Of a stretch of 64,000 bases of DNA, positions 1 to 11,198 are shown one piece after another. This DNA comes from Schistosoma mansoni (Eukaryota; Platyhelminthes; Trematoda; Strigeidida; Schistosomatidae). Below the pieces are notes generated by a model that worked only from the letters and a program-made list of their open reading frames with translations, was not told where the DNA came from and ran no database searches. Where the stretch lies: NCBI RefSeq assembly GCF_000237925.1, contig NW_017386006.1:1922001-1986000 (forward strand), written 5' to 3'. Position 1 is the stretch's first letter, and the number at the start of each line of letters is the position of its first letter. The translations under genes were made by a program, and so were the position numbers.

Positions 1-292
1 GATTCCATCCGGTGGAGGAAGAAAACAGGAAAAAGCACTGGAAGTGGATAGGACATGCATTGAGGAAATCACCCAGCTGCTTCAAAAGCCAAGCCCTCAC
101 ATGGAATCCTTAGTGCCAAAGGAGAAGAGGAAGACCAAAGAACACATTACGCCGAAAAACAGAGACAGACATGAGAAGAATGAACAACAATTGGATAGAA
201 CTAGAAAAGAAGGCCCAGGACAGAGTGTGTTGGAGAAAACTGGTCGGCGGTCTATGCTCCATTAGGATTAACAGGCATAAGTAAGTAAGTAA
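1..292 (+). mobile_element. RTE-type non-LTR retrotransposon, 3' end fragment
   Basis: This is the end of an RTE-clade retrotransposon running into the window edge. A degraded reading frame encodes the C-terminal tail seen in the fuller copies at 8969-12184 (lysine/arginine-rich, then the tryptophan-containing segment before the stop). It ends in a short TAAG-type tandem tail (taagtaagtaag), the usual RTE 3' terminus. The sequence is closest to the subfamily also found at 26173-27033. It is not functional by itself. Confidence 0.8.
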
Positions 293-900
293 TTTCATTG
301 AAGTTTAATGGTTTCAAGTAACTTTAGTCATGTGACAGTATGATCTCTGATATTGGTTGTTTCCATCTAGTTTTCTGTGTATTTTATTGTTTGTTTTTTT
401 TTCGTTGATAGATCATTTATTGAGAAAACAATTTCACTTGTTTCATCATTATGTCATAAATATTAATTGTCATTACATAACTTGTAAGTACTTCATTGTT
501 ATTATTATTGTTTATCAGTGAACATTCCACTACAAATTTATAATGTACAATGATTGACAATACTACATTCATTACTTCTATACTATTGCATAACAAGTTC
601 TCGTAGAGTTTAGTGAATTTCTTTTCAGATTTCAACCATCCATTTAAGAGCAATCTCATTGGTTAAACCGTTTATATGAGTAAACAATCACAACCAATCA
701 AATAAGTCAAATTCTAAGGGGCAGAAAAATTCAACATTTTGACACACATCTCATTGTTCATCCCTCTTATAAAATATAACAAAAGTTGATCTGATATCAA
801 CCCTATAAACAGTTTTAACCAATGGATGAAGACATTTGTATATCGTGTGCTCTTCTTTAACCATTGAAATCCTTTCTTTCTGTGTAGCTATTTAGGTTTG
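293..900. other. AT-rich intergenic stretch, nothing recognised
   Basis: No coding region, RNA gene or repeat was recognised. Open frames here are short and of low complexity. Confidence 0.5.
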
Positions 901-1415
901 TAAGCAAAGATGAATAGAGTACCATGCTTGTGAATTTAGGCTATATCGAGGCAATACGCACAGTATGCACATATGCCATTTAGAGACTGACCAGTTGCAG
1001 TCCTAAAAACATCAATGGGAAGATCCAAATAAACAATAGTAAGTTCATTCAGTATTGTTTGTTTGAATCTTCCCATCGATTTGTTAGGACTGCAACTGGT
1101 CAGTCTCTAATTGGCATATGTGCATACTGTGCGTATTGCCTCAATATAGCCTTAATTCACAAGCATGGTAAGCAGAGATGGATAGTGGCTAGCAGTGGAA
1201 TCCAGTTTGACGCGCGTTTCGTCCTATTTGGGACTCGTCAGCTGGATGTACCCGCATCTCAGAGTTGATGTCCATTCTGGGACTTGAACCCAGTACCCTC
1301 GCTTCAAACGCCATCGCGTTATCCACTCGGCCACTGAGTCCTGATAACCACTTGCTTGTGCGATGGGGTGAAGTTTAAATTCATTCAGTATTGTTTGTTT
1401 GAATCTAAGTATATT
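901..1415. mobile_element. Sm-alpha (family A) SINE, palindromic pair
   Basis: A plus-strand tail fragment (about 901-1037) is followed by an almost full minus-strand copy (about 1045-1415). The two tails face each other and form a palindrome with arms of about 130 bases. Read on the minus strand, the full copy has a tRNA-like head with A box and B box (the B box reads ggttcaagtcc, near 1290), then a hammerhead ribozyme, then the conserved tail. This matches the known Sm-alpha retroposon of schistosomes. Confidence 0.85.
1200..1247 (-). ncRNA. Hammerhead ribozyme, Sm-alpha type
   Basis: On the minus strand the core boxes CTGACGA and GAAA are intact. Stem I is ATCCAG/CTGGAT (6 bp), stem II is GTCC/GGAC around a 6-base loop, and stem III is very short (AC..GT). 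The predicted cleavage is after the C of ..GCGTC. Three extra A residues sit between that C and the stem I strand, unlike the Sm-alpha form ending GTCCTGGAT. Activity is therefore uncertain although the core is intact. Confidence 0.8.
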
Positions 1416-2034
1416 TAGGTTTGTGTTCAGCCACTCTTACCATGGAGATCACAACAACTCCTCCTTTGTATGTGTTCGTATACACATGTAAATTGATTAA
1501 GGCGATATGATGCAATACAATACACTACATGCCTCTTAGGTTTATTATTTACTTATTTATTAAGTATTAATCTCTTGAATCTACTTGGCACTCAGCCCAC
1601 TTTATTATTTCTTACTGATTTCATATCATAAGTCTTGCACAATTGTAATTGCATTATTAGTTCTTTCAACCTAATTGATCCATATTTATTTTGTTCATGA
1701 ATCTGATCATTTCATTTAACGTATAAGCTGATTCAAATTAACACTACATATGAATCATCTCAATATTAATCCAAAGTGTTCAGGTAGAAGGCAATATACA
1801 TCGTTTAAAGTTAAAGCATGTGAATTTAGGATCGTTAAATAGAATAACATTGTTAAATTGGATATATAATTGTAGAACCTGAAAAGAATTTATTGAAAAG
1901 AAAATTCTTTATTTATATATTAATGTTTCCAATAATAATGGTCTCAGGCTTCGTGTAAAACCCTAGTGATCACTAACTTAAGTCTTTGTATCAATACAAA
2001 ACTCTGTGAGTGATCTCTAATTGGTAGGGTGTTG
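1416..2034. other. AT-rich intergenic stretch, nothing recognised
   Basis: No gene or repeat was recognised apart from the outer edge of the Sm-alpha copy at the left boundary. Confidence 0.5.
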
Positions 2035-2715
2035 TAGGCAAGTGGAGAGGATTTGTAGCTCAGGTGGATGATTTTGATGGAGTTTTGTTCTCTGAGCTGG
2101 ATGGTTTGGTCGTAGAGCTTTCATCGTCCTTCTGAACGACATCATCAGCACAAACTTCGGGTAAAAGTGAAGTGTTTGAATTTCTCCACATGTGGTTCAC
2201 AGCTTGTCCTGTGCACCTCGTGTTGATTGGTTCTTGTTGACTTTAAATGTGTCATTGTTTATTTCTTTGTTTTGGTTGTATCTCCCATTGGTTTGATTTT
2301 TGTTCCTATGTTTCTGCATAATTTTCCTGATCGGCTGATAAATTGGATTGATTTCAATGTGCTTGTTTATTGCTAATTGACCTGAGTGCCAAGCTTCTAA
2401 AAATTCTCTGGTATTTTTGGAATTGCCTCTATCCAAAATCTCCACATTTTTCCAGTCGAATGTGTGTCCGCAGTTGTCCACGTGCATTGATATGAGTGAA
2501 GACATGTCATGGCGTTTGACTACTAATTGATGTTCATGCAGGCGAAGATGAAGATGGCGTCCTCTTTGTCCGATGTAGTTTTTGGCGCAGTTGGCACAAT
2601 TTATTTTGTAGATGGTGTTTGGTTTGTCTTCTTTTGTCATTTCATCCTTTGGTTTGCATAAGATTGAATGGAGGGATTTTGTTGGTTTGTAGGCAAGTTT
2701 CTGATTTTCAAAAGT
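2035..2715 (-). mobile_element. Penelope-like element, 3' (endonuclease) part
   Basis: The minus strand reads from a linker resembling the region after the PLE reverse transcriptase (2715 to 2640), through a GIY-YIG endonuclease (2640 to about 2300), into a 3' untranslated part (2196 to 2035). The 3' part contains a hammerhead-like motif. The reverse transcriptase itself is missing, so this is a truncated copy. Confidence 0.75.
2197..2640 (-). pseudogene. GIY-YIG endonuclease domain of a Penelope-like element
   Basis: The 147-residue open frame carries the PLE-type GIY-YIG nuclease that nicks target DNA for retrotransposition. Visible motifs are Y-x-I-x-C-x-x-C (residues 11-18), then YIGQ (residues 23-26), a conserved arginine (27-33 region) and EH (36-37), a CxH-type zinc site (C57, H59) and a glutamate-rich helix (EFLEAWH, near 79-85). 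The methionine is internal. The same frame continues upstream to about 2712 with residues typical of the RT-endonuclease linker. No RT is attached, so this is a dead fragment. Confidence 0.8.
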
Positions 2716-2887
2716 GTATAAGATCTCATCATACTACTTTAATCAATCACCATTCTTTATCAATCTTTCATTTAAGAGATTTACTTCTTCCTCATTAGTA
2801 TCGCTAGTGCAAAGATAATTACTCGTACTGACCTTTAATTTTTTCATCTATAAATATCTCAACAAATACATGTATATCAAAAGGGAT

Positions 2888-3283
2888 TTTTGTGGATATT
2901 TCAGTATTTTCATAGTTGAAATCATGAGTCAATTGAAACTAGACCACCGTAGAAAACCTGGAACCACTGGACGGTCGTTTCGTCTTATTATGGGACTCCT
3001 CAGCAGTGCGCATCCACGATCCCACACCCGCGAGGTTCGAACCCAGGACCTACCAGCTTCGCGCCGGAGCACTTAACCGATCGACCACTGAGCCGGCATC
3101 CAACGGTGTTATTGTCTAACTTCAACTGATCCACGAAGTTGAGCAACATGTATAGAATGGGGTTTTGTGGAGATTTTAGTAATTTTATATAGTTGAGATC
3201 ATGAGTCAATTGAAGCTAGACCACCATAATGGTCTAGCTTCAATTGACTCATAATCTCAACTATATAAAAATACATGCATAAC
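2888..3283. mobile_element. Family B tRNA-headed SINE plus inverted tail fragments
   Basis: A minus-strand copy runs from about 3160 down to 2888: 5' extension, tRNA-like head (B box rc at about 3032-3045), hammerhead, then the tail ending in the block gtcaattgaa. Next to it, at 3157-3232, lies a second minus-strand tail that abuts a plus-strand tail (3233-3283), making a near-perfect hairpin of about 48-base arms. Confidence 0.8.
2964..3009 (-). ncRNA. Hammerhead ribozyme, family B
   Basis: On the minus strand CTGAGGA and GAAA are present. Stem I is GCACTG/CAGTGG with one mismatch at the outer end. Stem II is GTCC/AGAC with one mismatch. Stem III is ACGACCGT. The core residues are intact but stem II is weakened. 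Confidence 0.7.
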
Positions 3284-3715
3284 CAAACTGTTCAATGCAT
3301 GTTTGACGCTATTATATATCACATAATTCTGTTAATCTTTCCTCACTGAATTATTCAGAATTATTTTTATCAGTTTTAATTGATGGAAATAAGAATCTGT
3401 AAAATTTTCAATCAAATTAGTTTCCAGTCCATATGAATAATGATATTCATATTTCATACAAATCAGACTGAAATAGATAGATATTTATTTTAACATTTAA
3501 TTAGGATGATGGATTTACTGTTATTTGAATTAGTTAGGCTACTTATAACATTGTTAGTAGTACGATATATACAAACATTTTGCTTATATATTGTTTTGAG
3601 CAATTGTTCATGATTTTTAAAAAATACTCAATCAAAATAATTGCCGAAGAAGGAACTTTAAATAATTATCAAGTTAATAATTTAATTGGTTGAAGTTATA
3701 CATCAACACCTTTGG
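3284..3715. other. AT-rich intergenic stretch, nothing recognised
   Basis: No feature could be recognised. Confidence 0.5.
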
Positions 3716-3915
3716 ATGCCAGCCAGCTCAGTGGTCTAGAGGTTAAGTGCTCTGAAGGCGAGACTGGCAGGTCCTGGGTTCGAATCTCGCAAGGCGAGAT
3801 CGTGGATAAGCACTGCCGAGGAGTCCTACAATAGGACGAAACTGTCTTCCAGTGCTTCCAGGTTTTCCATGATGGTCTAGCTTCAATTGACTCATGATTT
3901 CAAGTATATATAAAA
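3716..3915 (+). mobile_element. Family B SINE, plus-strand copy
   Basis: The order is tRNA-like head (A-box region ctcagtggtctagaggtt, B box gggttcgaatc near 3777), degraded hammerhead (CCGAGGA replaces CTGAGGA, so the catalytic core is broken), then tail with the block ggtctagcttcaattgac. Single orientation, complete 3' part. Confidence 0.8.
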
Positions 3916-4199
3916 ATTTAAACTTTATACGATAAAATTACCTGATGATTAGGTGACTTTTTATTACACATATATGAAGCTGTTATTCAGTGTTCTTAGT
4001 TTCCGAAGTTTATCAAAGTATGATGAATTTGTGACAGAAAATCATCTGTAAATTGACTCATTATTTGAAATGCAACTACAATGACACGAATAGTTGTGAT
4101 TAATTTCCATGTGTTTGTAAAAACATTGGGCAATAAAATATTAAATCGTTACAGTCTATAATGATAATGAATTTACTAACAATTGTATTTTTCAAAGTC

Positions 4200-4325
4200 G
4201 AATTCAAAAGTCAATATAAGGGAGACTACCACTGAAAACGTGGAAGCACTGGACAGCAGTCTCATCCTAGTATATGATACGTCAATTCAACTTTGAAAAT
4301 ACTACAATCTCCACAAATTCCCATA
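4200..4325 (-). mobile_element. Degenerate family B SINE remnant
   Basis: Only the block around the second half of the hammerhead and the tail (gtggaagcactggac) is recognisable, with many differences. Confidence 0.5.
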
Positions 4326-4377
4326 AGTAATGATTGTATTTTTATCATTAAATACTAAATACAATTAATCAAGTGAA

Positions 4378-4800
4378 AATAGTTGAGATCATGAATCAAT
4401 TGAAGCTAGACTAACATGGAAAACCTGGAAGCACTGGACGACCGTTTCGTCCTATTGTGGGACTCCTCAGAAGCGCGCACCCACGATCCCACCTAGCGAT
4501 ATTCGAACCCAGGACATACAGTTTCGCGCTCGAGCGCTTAACCACTAGACCACGGAGCTGGCCGGTGTCCAACGGTGTTAATGTCTAACTTCAACCAATC
4601 CACGAAATTGAGCGACACATCCACCACATCCATTCATTCACAACGGACCTGGATCGTGGATGCACACTGCTGAGGAGTCCCACAATAGGGCCAAACGGCT
4701 TCCCAGTGTTTCCAGGTTTTCCATAGTGGTCTAGCTTCAAGTAATTAATGATCTCAACTATTAAAATTACTAAAATCTCCACAAAACCCCTTCTGTTAAG
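4378..4800. mobile_element. Family B SINE, head-to-head inverted pair
   Basis: A minus-strand copy (4625 to 4378: 5' extension, tRNA-like head, hammerhead, tail) faces a plus-strand half copy (4648-4800, starting just before the hammerhead). The minus hammerhead (4431-4476) keeps CTGAGGA and GAAA but its stem I strand is altered (GCGCTT). The plus one has CAAA in place of GAAA and is broken. Confidence 0.8.
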
Positions 4801-4845
4801 TGAAAATAACCCAGCCATTTCTTTCGAAAACATTTTCTGACTTGA

Positions 4846-5374
4846 TGTTTTATCGAGTGCTTGCCTTGTTAATATATGAACGTGCTGATTCCCGCCAATC
4901 AGAGTGGAGTGAATTATCGATCAGAGCAATGATACACAAAAGCCGTATGAGCAGTCTTGAGTACTTATCAGTCCTGCTTTGTGCCTAGCCCAGCCCAGCC
5001 AGTTAAGTCCAGAACACCAATATCAGCCTCTACAATATGAATCATTATTCTCAAACATACTGGGTTTATATACCAATCAAACAGACCACATAGTAACATA
5101 AAATAGAAAATAACATTTGTACAAGATTTGGCCAAATGTGGCTGTGAATAGGGGGAAGAGTAATTAATTGACTAGGGATAACTCAGGAATGGCAAATCGT
5201 ATAATAATAGTTCATAGGTCAAAATAAAGCTTATAATAAAAGAAACATGAATATGAATAGTTACGTTAATTAGTAATTATAAAATAAGAAATATACATAT
5301 CACATCGGTCCATAAATAGTTCTCAAAGTTACCATTCATAATTCTCTTCGGGATATAACACCTCCCCTTTTTTG
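4846..5374 (-). mobile_element. LTR of an LTR retrotransposon with adjacent polypurine tract
   Basis: The 515-base unit at 4846-5360 has TG..CA ends that are inverted copies of each other (read on minus, TGTTATATCC ... AAAACA). Two further copies lie at 22337-22856 and 48179-48402. On the minus strand a purine run (rc of 5361-5374) sits directly before the TG end, which is what a polypurine tract before a 3' LTR looks like. The flanks show no matching 5-base TSD here, consistent with it having been part of a larger minus-strand element. Confidence 0.7.
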
Positions 5375-6049
5375 TGAGATCCGGAGTTGATATCCGAATT
5401 TTAGATTTCCCGAATTTTTTCTGTCTTGAAAAACACATATTTAAGCAATTAAGATTTATTTTTGTTACATCTCGAATTTAGATTTCTTAGTCTGTGGCAT
5501 AATACTTGAGCACTCGAACGCCAGAACTCTCCCAAGTCACAAATCAGAAGACAGAAGACAAGTAGAAGGAATGTTATTCCAAACAGTGTCAATTATGGTA
5601 CAAAATTGTCAGGTATTTATACTTTTTAGTAGAAACGAAATCATCGTTATAGTTATCCAATCCGCACACAGGGAGTTATCAGCATTATCCAATAGGGAAG
5701 TTACACGTAGTGATTCTAGAATATTCTTCCAAAAGCTGATTGGATGGAATATGTCCGGCTCCTTCTGGGTTTCTTAGAGCTTCCTCAACTTCACCTGTGG
5801 ACCATCCTCACAATTTTCAAATAGATTTTCATCAAATCTTACTTTAATACACTTTGATATATGAAGAACATTAGGTTAGTCAAGATGATTTATGGGTTAA
5901 AGATATTAATGGGATAGATTCGGTAGTTATTACTGTGTATAAAAGTAAACCATAATGAACCAGTTAAAAACACAATTGGTTGCACGGGTATTATATTCTA
6001 ATTTAGATGACGAGAACTTCTATTATTTTGTTATTAAATTAAATTTTTT
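5375..6049. other. Unclassified, possibly the interior or LTR of another element
   Basis: This stretch follows the polypurine tract. At 5640-5770 it has motifs (gattggatgg, ttacacgtagtg) resembling a block at 57210-57310. No protein domain was recognised. Confidence 0.3.
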
Positions 6050-6152
6050 ATTACTGTTACCACTATTATTATTATCACTATTACTATTATCATTACTATT
6101 ACTATTATTACTATTATCATTAATATTATTATTACTATTATTATTCATAATG
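6050..6152. repeat. ATT/ACT trinucleotide microsatellite
   Basis: Imperfect ttattactattatc-type repeats. The leucine-rich open frame over it is an artefact of the repeat. Confidence 0.9.
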
Positions 6153-6857
6153 GCATAATATATTCAATCTTTTTCATCAATCTAAACAAACGCCCAAATA
6201 AATAATGACACCCAACAACTACTTCTCAGGTAAATAAGTAGTAAATATGTTTCTCTGAAAAGTTTATAGACTTTATCATATTATCTGATGTTATCTATTC
6301 AGTCAGCTATTCATTAACTTATTTATTGAATTACGGATGTTGAGTAGATGGAGAACGCCAGTGCAATGCTTGCTGTTTAAATTTTATTCTATTCGAATGT
6401 ATTGATAAAGATATATCTACAGTTACTGCCTATAATGTGGACTGACGGAGATTCGAGTTAGGTTTGTAGATACTCTCTGAAGAGTAACACCAATTACCAA
6501 GAAAACTAGTATCAAACTTCCTATCAATTAGCTTCAGTAATCTAAGATTAAAAGAATGATAGATGTTATGCATCGCCACTTGAATAATTCTAGGGACTGA
6601 AAACTGATAGATAGATAGATAGGTTTCAATCAAATGTTTAGTTACAAACTAGTGATCATTCAGTATCCAAATATAGTTCACTACCTTAAATACTACAGTA
6701 ATCACTAAGTAAATTTATTCAACAGTTCCATTTCTTATACAACAAGTTCACACAAAAAGGTATTTGTGGACAATTTATAAGTACACTCAGAATGAACATG
6801 TAAAAGTTTGACATTTATCATTACTATAATCAGAGGTTATTTTGGATTGAATATTGG
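6153..6857. other. AT-rich intergenic stretch, nothing recognised
   Basis: No feature could be recognised. Confidence 0.5.
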
Positions 6858-6998
6858 TTGAAAGCGTGAGTCAATTGAAGCTAGACCACCAGGGAAAATC
6901 TGGAAGCACTGGACGGCCGTTTCTTGGTGGTCTAGCTTCAATTGACTCATGATTTCAACTATGATAATACTAAATCTTCACAAAAAACCCCTTCTGAA
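6858..6998. mobile_element. Family B SINE tails, compact inverted pair
   Basis: A minus-strand tail (6858-6920) that stops within hammerhead stem III is joined directly to a plus-strand tail (6922-6998). The tRNA head and the first core box are missing from both, so this is a hairpin with almost no spacer. Confidence 0.8.
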
Positions 6999-7727
6999 TA
7001 TTGGTTATAAATAGATGGCTAGATAATTTCATTTTGTATATTCATCAGCTAATTGATTAAATAATCATTTTATAATCAGAATGATTAATTGTAATTAAAA
7101 AAAGATGATTTAGTCAAGAAGAGTTCTGCCTTGTACAGAACTATACTTCTATACTATCAAGAAGTTGCATATTAAAATGAAACCTAAGTTCAATGTTTTA
7201 ACCTCATAATATAACACTGGACGATTGTACTATGCTTTGAAAAGAAAATAAGCAAGTAAATCAATGGGTAATAAATCAGGTAACATTAGGAAGTATGATA
7301 AATCTAATTTACTTATCTAAGGAAATTCTAATATGTGTACATTCTATTAAGTAACGAATCACTCGTCCCAAGTATCTATAGTTGATTGACCGTTGTATAA
7401 TAAACCCTATATTATGTTTGTTCAGTCCTTTAATGCTCATTAAATTCTATCAATTAAGTTGCAAAATGGAAAGTAGTTTAATGATAAATTAATGGGAAAA
7501 AGTATCAGTCCTATAGGAAGTCAGTCGTGACCCGAATAACTTGATGCTAACATTGTAGGAGTTGTAACTGGGCAATGAGAGTTCTACTGCATCAGAAGGC
7601 ACCACTTCAAGTATGACTACAGATAAGCTTTTCTGATAAGTGCTAAATAACATGAAACGTAGGTAAAGAGTTTCTTGTCAACTACTTACAACGACCTATT
7701 GTCTTATGTAAAACATTAAGGTGTTAG
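6999..7727. other. AT-rich intergenic stretch, nothing recognised
   Basis: No feature could be recognised. Confidence 0.5.
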
Positions 7728-8040
7728 TATGAAATCATGAGTCGATCCAAGCTAGATCACCATTGAAAACTTGGAAGCACTGGAGAGCTGTTCCGTCCTA
7801 GCATTGAACTATTCACCAGTGAGCATGAACGACCTCGTGCATGGGAATCGAACTCAGGACTTTTAGTCTCACGCACAAATGCTTACCCTCTAGACCACTA
7901 AGCTGACATCCAACGGTATTAATTTCTAACTCTAATCAATCCATGATCTTGTGAAAACCCTTCATGTATTACCTGGGGTGGATAACTGTTTTCGTACCCG
8001 ACACGAATTTGGCTCCACTGGTCACGGCTTCTTTCTTTCA
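7728..8040 (-). mobile_element. Divergent family B SINE with long 5' extension
   Basis: Minus-strand copy with a degenerate hammerhead region and tRNA-like head (rc of ggaatcgaactcagga near 7844). A 5' extension reaches the block ccactggtcacggcttct (8014-8031). The same block upstream of the heads at 60340 and 61830 indicates that the full unit is longer than the tRNA-hammerhead-tail core. Confidence 0.65.
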
Positions 8041-8710
8041 GAATATTTATGAATCAATAATTTCATTCACTTAATAATGAAAAAGAAATACACTCGTCAA
8101 TTGTTAGTTTTTAAAATCGTTACATATTAAATATGGTGAATAGTAAATTAAAATCTAGCTACACATTTATTTACATTCCATGCCAAAATTACATATCACC
8201 ATAAAAACACAGTATTTAATCATTATTGTAGTCATTTTCACTCCCGTGAAGTGATGAAGATTGGCAGGTCAGTAGGACATTTCTAATTCTGACCTTTTTA
8301 TTTGAACGAATCATTACTTTTCTGCTTCAGAAATTCAGATGCCACAATTATATAGATTCTATGACTGATCTACATACTAGTAGTTTATGAAGCATATGTT
8401 AGCGAACATCAAAAACATGACTGACATGACTCAAATATTGTAAAAAACACAAACAATTTTAGAATTTACCAAATAAATTTAACAGTTTTTCAATGGAAAT
8501 CTTTTGAAATTCACCCGAGAACAGTTGTAAAGTAACCACCATTTCCTACTTATTTATGACCCCTTCAAAGTAACTGGTTTTGCATAAGCTACACAATTGA
8601 GTAAAAATTATTAAATGATTATCAGTGGTGTAATTCGAGATCATTTTCATGCAATTCTGATGATAAGATTTTAATAAATAAACAAATTAGAATTATCAGT
8701 TAGAACATTC
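8041..8710. other. AT-rich intergenic stretch, nothing recognised
   Basis: No feature could be recognised. Confidence 0.5.
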
Positions 8711-8850
8711 CAATATATAACTCCGCCTGTAGCTCCTCCGGGGGCTATTGCCGGTCCCAAGCCCACACAAAGGAGGAGGGTTGGGCATGGGGTTAGCGAC
8801 CCTATCCCGTAGAAAACCAACTCGCTAAAAAACGCTAACCAGAAAAAATC
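8711..8850 (+). mobile_element. Orphan 5' end of an RTE element
   Basis: Starts with aactccgcctgtagctcct and continues through the conserved blocks (aagcccacacaaaggagga, catggggttagcga, gctaac) that form the first 130 bases of the RTE copies at 8969-12184 and 18380-21574, here in the opposite orientation. Nothing of the coding part follows. A lone 5' end is unusual because RTE copies are normally truncated from the 5' side. Confidence 0.75.
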
Positions 8851-8985
8851 ATCATATATAATATCAATCAAGCAGATATTACTCATAAGTATATGAGTAT
8901 ATAAATACATAGGTTGAAATACTTATGTAAAAAGTGGAGAATTCCAAATACTTGTATTACACCACTGACTTACTTACTCACTTAC

Positions 8986-9951
8986 TTACTTACGCCTGTT
9001 ACCCCTCGTCGAGGAGCATAGGCCGCTCACCAGCATTCTCCATCCAACTCTGTCCTGAGCCTTCCTTTCCAGTTCTTTCCAGTTAACATTCATCCTTTTC
9101 ATATCTGCTTCTATTTCAAGGCGTAGTGTGTTCTTTCGCCTTCCTCTTTTCCGTTTCCCTTCCGGATTGCAAGTTAGGGATTGAGTCGTGATGCACATTG
9201 GTGATTTCCTTAATGTATGTCCGATCCACTTCCAACGTCTTTTCCTAATTTCCTCTTTAGCTCCAAGCTGGTCTGTCCTCTCCCATAAAACGCTGTTGCT
9301 GATAGTATCCGGCCAATGGATGTTGAATATTTTGCGTAGACAACTATTTATAAATACTTGTACCTTCCTGATGATGGTCGTAGTAGTTCTCCACGTTTCA
9401 GCTCCATACAGTGGGACTGTCTTGATGTTCGTATTAAAGATTCTGACCTTGAAATTGGTTGAGAGTTGTTTTGAGTTCCATATGTTCTTCAATTGTAGGA
9501 ATGAGGTCCTTGCTTTGCCAATCCTCGCCTTGACATCTGCATCCGATCCTCCTTGTTTATCAATGATGCTCCCCAGGTACTTGAATGTTTCCACCTCTTC
9601 CAGAGTTTCTCCATCAAGTGTGATTGGGTTGGTGTTCTCTGTGTTGCATTTGAGAATCTTGCTTTTTCCTTTGTGTATGTTGAGGCCTATTGATGGAGAG
9701 GCTGCTGCTAAATTTGCTATCTTCATCTGCATTTGTTCGTGTGTATGAGAGAGGAGGGCTAGGTCATCTGCGAAGTCCAAATCATCTAATTGATTCTGAG
9801 ATGTCCATTGTATTCCGTATTTCCCGTCAGATGTCGAATTCTTCATAATCCAGTCAATCACTAGAAGGAAGAGGAATGGGGAGAGTAGACAGCCTTGTCT
9901 GACTCCGGTCCTTATTGGAAATGCATCTGTCAGCTGTCCTCCATCCACCAA
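8986..9951 (-). pseudogene. RTE reverse transcriptase, C-terminal half (copy B)
   Basis: A 321-residue open frame holds the reverse transcriptase from the [10 protein letters not shown] block (residues 16-25) through the catalytic FADD (60-63), thumb and basic tail. The N-terminal palm and fingers (9952-11190) are interrupted by in-frame stops near 9999, 10145, 10168, 10340 and 10608. The methionine is internal to the domain, not a real start. Confidence 0.85.
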
Positions 9952-11198
9952 TTTGCACTGTAGTCCATCGTATGAATTCCGGATAATGTTGACAATCTAA
10001 TCAGGAACTCCATAGTGTCGAAGAAGTTTCCATAATGTTCTCCTATCCATACTCTCAAACGCCTTCTCATATTCAATGAAGTTGACGTATAGTGATGAGT
10101 TCCACTCAACTGATTGTTCAACGATGATCCGTAGTGTCATGTTTTAGTCTGGGTACGACCGATCCTAACGGAATGCAGCCTGTTTATCTCGATGTTGGTT
10201 GTCTACTGAGTCTTTCATCTGGTTCAGCAACACCCTGTTGAAAACTTTTCCTGGTTCTGACAACAGTTTGCTGCCTCTGTAATTCTCACATTTGCTCAGA
10301 TCTCCTTTCTTTGGTGTCTTGATGAGGTGATCTTCTTTTCAGTCCGTTGGCACTTGCTCCTGTTCCCAAATCTTCTTGAATAGAAGGTGAAGCATATTTG
10401 CAGTTACTACAATGTTTGACTTCAGTGCTGCAGCTGGTGTATTGTCAGGTCCTGATGATTTCCCGCTGTTGTTTTGTCTGATAAGCATCTTGATTTCTTT
10501 GATCGTTGGTGGAGTGACAGATATAGGAAGGTCTGTGTATGCTACTTCGATGTCCGGTGGATTTAATGGAGCTGGCCTATTCAGCAGTTCCTCGAAGTAT
10601 TCCGCCCATCATTTCCTCTGCTCTTGAATCTCAGTGATGGTCTTTCCTTCTTTGTCCTTGATTCGTCTCTCCGGTTTATTATATCTCCCTGCTAGTTTCT
10701 TCGTTGTATCATATAGTTGTTTCATAATCCCTTCTCTTGCAGCTTTTTCGCCGTCGTTGCTAGTTCTCCCATGTATTTCTGCTTGTCGGCTTTAATGCTC
10801 TTCTTCACTTCCTTGTTTGCTTCTGCACAGTCTGCTTGTGCTTTGACTTTCTGTGAATGAGTTCGACTGTTATTCATTGCTATTTTCTTGTTCTTCCTTT
10901 CCTGAATCTTGTCCAGGGTTCCCATACAGATCCATTCCTTATGATGATGCTTGTTGCGACCCAGAACCTCCTGACACGTTGAAGTCAGTGCTTCTTTTAT
11001 CCCTTTCCAGTTGTCCTCCATCGCAGTTTCTTGTTCTTTCAGTAGATCCTGTAGAGCTTGGAACCTGTTGTTGAGAGTTATCTCGAATCCGTTGAGCTTG
11101 TCAGTATCTCGAAGGAAGGCTGTATTGAGCCTTTGTAGTGCTGTTTGTCCAGTTGTCCAGTCTTTCTTTAGCTTCAGTCTCATCTTGGCCACAACCAG

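Noticed and set aside
5955-6158. 67-codon leucine-rich open frame
   Set aside because: It is a translation of the ATT/ACT microsatellite at 6050-6152, not a membrane protein.
9188-9748. 186-codon plus-strand frame (and 18577-19137)
   Set aside because: Antisense shadow of the RTE reverse transcriptase; present only because the minus-strand frame is conserved.
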